Below, piece after piece: positions 6,216-9,136 of a stretch of 9,136 nucleotides of DNA. How positions within the stretch are numbered: the stretch's first letter is position 1; each line of letters begins with the position of its first letter. The position numbers were made by a program, and so were the translations under genes. The notes below the pieces were generated by a model that did no database searches, had not been told where the DNA came from, and saw only the letters and a program-made list of their open reading frames with translations. The stretch spans positions 1 through 9,136 of the forward strand of contig JAQUTM010000083.1 of assembly GCA_028694405.1 (NCBI GenBank). The letters are read 5' to 3'. Origin of the DNA: Oscillospiraceae bacterium. Lineage in GTDB: Bacteria; Bacillota; Clostridia; Oscillospirales; Ruminococcaceae.

Positions 6216-6865
6216 GCCAAAGTCTCTCCCTTATGTGTACCTGTTATGGAAAACTCTACCCATTCTGCAATATTGGTAGCATGGTCTCCTATACGTTCAA
6301 AGTATTTTGCAATCATTAAAATATCAATGGCAAACTCGCCGTTAGCGGCATCTTCGCCTATTAAAGCGATAAGCTCACCCTTTACACGGTCAAATAAACC
6401 GTCCACCTCATCATCATACGCAATTACATCTCTGGCAAGCTGTAAATCCCTGCGTACATATGCCTCAACGCTTTCGGTAACCATTTTAATGGTGGCGCGT
6501 GCCATTTGACCAATGTGTAACGCACTGCCCGTGGCGTTTAAGCTACCCATCATAATAATTTCCGCAATATCCGCGGCTTGGTCTCCAATGCGTTCCATGT
6601 CGGTTATCATTTTTAACGCAGAGGAAATTTGTCGTAAATCTTTTGCAACAGGTTGCTGCTGCAACAGCAGCTTTAGGCACAAGCTTTCTATCTCACGTTC
6701 TTTTTGGTCAATTCGCTCATCTTCTGCAACTGCTTTTTTTGCTATTTCAGGATCTCCGTCCAGCAGAGCCTTTGCAGCAGTTGCAATGGCACTTTCGCAC
6801 AAAGCACCCATCTGTATCAATTCTTTGTTTAACTGCGCAAGTTGTTCATCAAATCTGTTTCGCAT
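6212..6865 (-). CDS. phoU: phosphate transport system regulator PhoU
   Basis: This 217-residue all-helical cytoplasmic protein signals the phosphate-replete state by connecting the Pst transporter to the PhoR kinase. It has two PhoU three-helix bundles, each ending in the family metal-binding motif: ERIGDQAADIAE at 91-102 and ERIGDHATNIAEWVEF at 190-205. The start at 6863-6865 gives MRNRFDEQLAQLNKELIQMG, the standard PhoU N-terminus. A longer frame to 6946 only adds 27 residues overlapping pstB. AGGAAGG lies 13 nt upstream inside the pstB end, which is longer than ideal, and the pstB stop is 4 nt before the ATG, so translational coupling is likely. The length is typical for the family. Confidence 0.95.
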   Translation of the reverse strand: MRNRFDEQLAQLNKELIQMGALCESAIATAAKALLDGDPEIAKKAVAEDERIDQKEREIESLCLKLLLQQQPVAKDLRQISSALKMITDMERIGDQAADIAEIIMMGSLNATGSALHIGQMARATIKMVTESVEAYVRRDLQLARDVIAYDDEVDGLFDRVKGELIALIGEDAANGEFAIDILMIAKYFERIGDHATNIAEWVEFSITGTHKGETLA

Positions 6866-6869
6866 ATGC

Positions 6870-7631
6870 TTAACCAAACCTTCCTGTAATGTAATCTTCT
6901 GTACGCTTATCCTTGGGCATACTAAACATTTGCTCGGTGGCGCCAAACTCTACCACCTCACCCAGTAAAAAGAACGCTGTTTTATCCGAAACACGGGCAG
7001 CTTGCTGCATATTATGCGTAACCATAATAATAGTATAATCTCTTTTTAATTCTGTAACAAGGTCTTCAATTTTAGAAGTGGAAATTGGGTCCAGCGCACT
7101 GGTTGGCTCATCCATAAGTAAAACCTCAGGCTTTACCGCCAAAGCGCGGGCAATGCATAAACGCTGCTGTTGGCCGCCGCTCATACCCAGTGCACTTTTC
7201 TTTAGGCGGTCTTTTACTTCCTCCCAAATAGCTGCGCTGCGTAAAGACTGCTCTACAATTTCGTCCAATTTTGCCTTACCGTGTATACCGTGTGTGCGTG
7301 GGCCAAAAGCAATATTATCGTATATGCTCATAGGAAACGGATTTGGTTTTTGAAACACCATACCCACGCGCTTACGCAGCATATTGATATCCATGTTACC
7401 GTAAATATCTTCTCCGCAAAGCGTAATTTTGCCTGTAATTTTACAGCCTTCCACTAAGTCATTCATGCGGTTTAAGCTTTTTAGTAAAGTGGATTTTCCA
7501 CACCCACTGGGCCCGATAAAAGCGGTTATTTCATTTTTTTCTAAGGTTAAATTGATGTTTTTTAAAGCTTTAAAGCTATCATAATATAAATCCACGTTTT
7601 CTATTTTAAACATTTCCTGTGTTGTATTCAT
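6870..7631 (-). CDS. pstB: phosphate ABC transporter ATP-binding protein PstB
   Basis: This 253-residue ATPase energises phosphate import by the PstSCAB complex at the cytoplasmic membrane face. It has Walker A GPSGCGKST (40-48), Q-loop Gln94 in MVFQKPNPFPMS, the ABC signature GMSGGQQQR (149-157), Walker B VLLMDEP (170-176) and the H-loop His206 in MVTHNM. NPFPMSIYDNIAFGPR (97-112) is characteristic of PstB. The signature carries Met for the more usual Leu before SGGQ. It starts 12 nt after the pstA stop. The nearest purine-rich element, AAAGGG, is about 15 nt from the ATG, so initiation may rely on ribosomes finishing pstA. Confidence 0.97.
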   Translation of the reverse strand: MNTTQEMFKIENVDLYYDSFKALKNINLTLEKNEITAFIGPSGCGKSTLLKSLNRMNDLVEGCKITGKITLCGEDIYGNMDINMLRKRVGMVFQKPNPFPMSIYDNIAFGPRTHGIHGKAKLDEIVEQSLRSAAIWEEVKDRLKKSALGMSGGQQQRLCIARALAVKPEVLLMDEPTSALDPISTSKIEDLVTELKRDYTIIMVTHNMQQAARVSDKTAFFLLGEVVEFGATEQMFSMPKDKRTEDYITGRFG

Positions 7632-7643
7632 AGCGTAATCACA

Positions 7644-8528
7644 TTACCCTTTCGCAATTTTTTTTGCTATAAAAGCAGACAGCGCGTTAATGGCTACTAC
7701 AATAACCAAAAGCACTACGGCAGTGGCATACGCCGCATCTGTGTGCAAAGCCTCACTGGAAAGCACATACATATGCGTGGAAAGCGTACGAGTAGAATCT
7801 AATAAAAAATCTGCACCCGAGGGCACCTTTGCCACGGTACCTGCTGTGTAAATAAGCGCGGCAGTTTCTCCCACAATGCGGCCTACAGCCAAAATAACGC
7901 CCGCTAAAATGCCCGGCACCGCACTGGGCAGTACAATGGTAAACACCGTGCGCAGTCGCCCTGCACCAAGCCCAAAGCTGCCCTCGCGGTAACTGTCCGG
8001 CACGCTTTTTAACGCCTCTTCTGTGGTACGCATTACCAAGGGCAATATCATAATGGCAAGGGTAAAAGCACCCGACAGCAAGGACATGCCCCAGCCCAGT
8101 GTTGTGACAAAAAACAACATACCAAACAAACCATACACAATAGACGGAATACCGGACAGTGTCTCGGCGGTTATGCGCACTATGTCTACTAATTTGTTGC
8201 CCCGCTTTGCATACTCTACCAGATAAATAGCGGAAAAAACCCCAAAAGGAACCGCAATAATAAGTGAGAGCAGCGTCATCAATATTGTATTGATAAGCGC
8301 AGGCATTAAAGATACATTGGTGGAGTTGTACTCCCATGCAAATAGGCTGGGTTTTAAGTTTGGTACACCCTTAATTAAAATATAACCTACTAAAAACAAA
8401 AGAACGGCAACGGTTATAATTGCGCCTATGGTTACCAGCAAAAACAAAACCAAGGAAAGCGGGCTTTTTTTATAGTCTGCCATTTTTTGACGAAAAGTAC
8501 GCGTATTGATAGGCTGTATTGTTTCCAT
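7644..8528 (-). CDS. pstA: phosphate ABC transporter permease PstA
   Basis: This 294-residue inner-membrane permease pairs with PstC to form the phosphate channel. Six hydrophobic segments are visible, at about 24-52, 76-104, 126-146, 153-168, 200-222 and 264-288. The cytoplasmic EAA coupling loop, which contacts PstB, is at 170-192 (EEALKSVPDSYREGSFGLGA). ETLSGIPSIVYGLFG (122-136) and ILAVGRIVGETAALIYTAG (212-230) are typical of PstA. Its ATG directly abuts the TAA of pstC (TAAATG), with AGGAG 10 nt upstream in the pstC end. The length and N-terminus fit the family. The 194-codon frame at 7753-8337 on the same strand is its shadow. Confidence 0.96.
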   Translation of the reverse strand: METIQPINTRTFRQKMADYKKSPLSLVLFLLVTIGAIITVAVLLFLVGYILIKGVPNLKPSLFAWEYNSTNVSLMPALINTILMTLLSLIIAVPFGVFSAIYLVEYAKRGNKLVDIVRITAETLSGIPSIVYGLFGMLFFVTTLGWGMSLLSGAFTLAIMILPLVMRTTEEALKSVPDSYREGSFGLGAGRLRTVFTIVLPSAVPGILAGVILAVGRIVGETAALIYTAGTVAKVPSGADFLLDSTRTLSTHMYVLSSEALHTDAAYATAVVLLVIVVAINALSAFIAKKIAKG

Positions 8529-9136
8529 TTAAGCGTCTCTCCTTTTTAGTGCCGAAAACAGCAAGTTGATAATTAAAATAAATACAAATAGCACAACTGC
8601 GGTAGCAATTAGGGCTTCTCGGTGTAAATCTGCGGCATAGCCCATTTCCAGTACAATATTTGCCGTTAACGTACGCACACCCTCTAAAATGCCGCCGGGT
8701 ATGCGTGGCTGATTACCCGCCACCATAATTACAGCCATGGTTTCGCCAATGGCGCGCCCTATGCCTAGCACTACACCTGCCAAAATACCGCTTTTTGCTG
8801 CCGGCAGCATGGCAAAAAACACGCTGCGCTCATGGCTTGCTCCAAGTGCCAAACCACCCTCATAATAGCTTTGCGGCACGGAGCGGATAGCGGATTCACT
8901 TACGCCGATAATGGTTGGCAGTATCATAATCCCCAGCAAAATCGAAGCCGTAAGAATACTTTTACCGGTGCCTCCAAGCCAAGTGCGCATAAAAGGCACT
9001 AACACAACCAAACCAAAAAAACCGTAGACAACCGATGGAATACCCGCCAAAAGCTCTATAGCGGGTTTTAATATTTTGTAAAGTCTTTTAGGGCAAAACC
9101 TAGCCATAAAAATAGCAGTTAAAATGCCAATGGGTA
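8529..9136 (-). CDS. pstC: phosphate ABC transporter permease PstC (5' end outside window)
   Basis: This is the C-terminal ~202 codons of the second Pst permease subunit. The frame is open to the right edge. An apparent ATG at 9105-9107 is internal, because the codons before it read PIGILTAIF, the conserved PstC segment leading into the membrane region. LAGIPSVVYGFFG, the EAA loop ESAIRSVPQSYYEGGLALGA and VVLGIGRAIGETMAVIMVAG are all characteristic. At least four membrane segments are present in the visible part. About 80-100 N-terminal residues, probably a pstS gene and the operon promoter should lie to the right of the window. It is the first visible gene of the pst-pho operon. Confidence 0.95.
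   Translation of the reverse strand, partial: PIGILTAIFMARFCPKRLYKILKPAIELLAGIPSVVYGFFGLVVLVPFMRTWLGGTGKSILTASILLGIMILPTIIGVSESAIRSVPQSYYEGGLALGASHERSVFFAMLPAAKSGILAGVVLGIGRAIGETMAVIMVAGNQPRIPGGILEGVRTLTANIVLEMGYAADLHREALIATAVVLFVFILIINLLFSALKRRDA

Noticed and set aside
6866..6946. Upstream 27-codon extension of PhoU
   Set aside because: It lies inside the pstB 3' end and is not PhoU-like. MRNRFDEQL is the standard PhoU start.
7753..8337. 194-codon minus-strand frame within pstA
   Set aside because: It is an alternate-frame shadow rich in Cys, His and Tyr, with no ribosome binding site. PstA is unmistakable in the other frame.

Overview
The window looks like chromosomal DNA of an endospore-forming, anaerobic-type Firmicute, most likely of class Clostridia. 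The basis is a sigma-K N-terminal half, AT-rich intergenic DNA, strong AGGAG-type ribosome binding sites, a C_GCAxxG_C_C family protein, an orphan LytTR regulator and a pst-phoU-phoP-phoR gene order. Species cannot be assigned by eye.

Layout from left to right. Bases 1-118 appear to be the edge of an element that interrupts sigK. Bases 107-451 (minus) hold the N-terminal 114 codons of the late mother-cell sigma factor. The frame stops at the place corresponding to the B. subtilis skin junction. A 312-base gap follows, with a clean sigma-A type promoter for a plus-strand cysteine-rich C_GCAxxG_C_C protein (764-1150). A bidirectional terminator (1221-1267) separates that gene from a convergent minus-strand tandem HD / HD-GYP phosphodiesterase (1279-2562, TTG start). 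A divergent promoter region (2563-2735) leads to an orphan LytTR response regulator (2736-3446, plus) and an HU-family DNA-binding protein (3548-3823, plus). A second bidirectional terminator (3826-3861) closes that plus-strand block.

From 3862 to the right edge everything is on the minus strand and reads as one phosphate-starvation operon. In transcription order it is pstC (5' end outside the window), pstA, pstB, phoU, an OmpR/PhoB-type response regulator, and a PhoR-type PAS histidine kinase. Junctions are tight: pstC stop abuts pstA start, 12 nt pstA-pstB, 4 nt pstB-phoU, a 4-nt ATGA overlap phoU-regulator, and 5 nt regulator-kinase. PstCAB import phosphate with a PstS expected upstream. 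PhoU links transporter state to the kinase, and the kinase/regulator pair controls Pho genes. The pst promoter and any Pho box lie beyond base 9136.

The least ordinary feature is the broken sigK at the left edge, best explained by a skin-like developmental intervening element lying to the left. A second item is a pair of direct repeats between the LytTR gene and the HU gene that resembles a LytTR operator.
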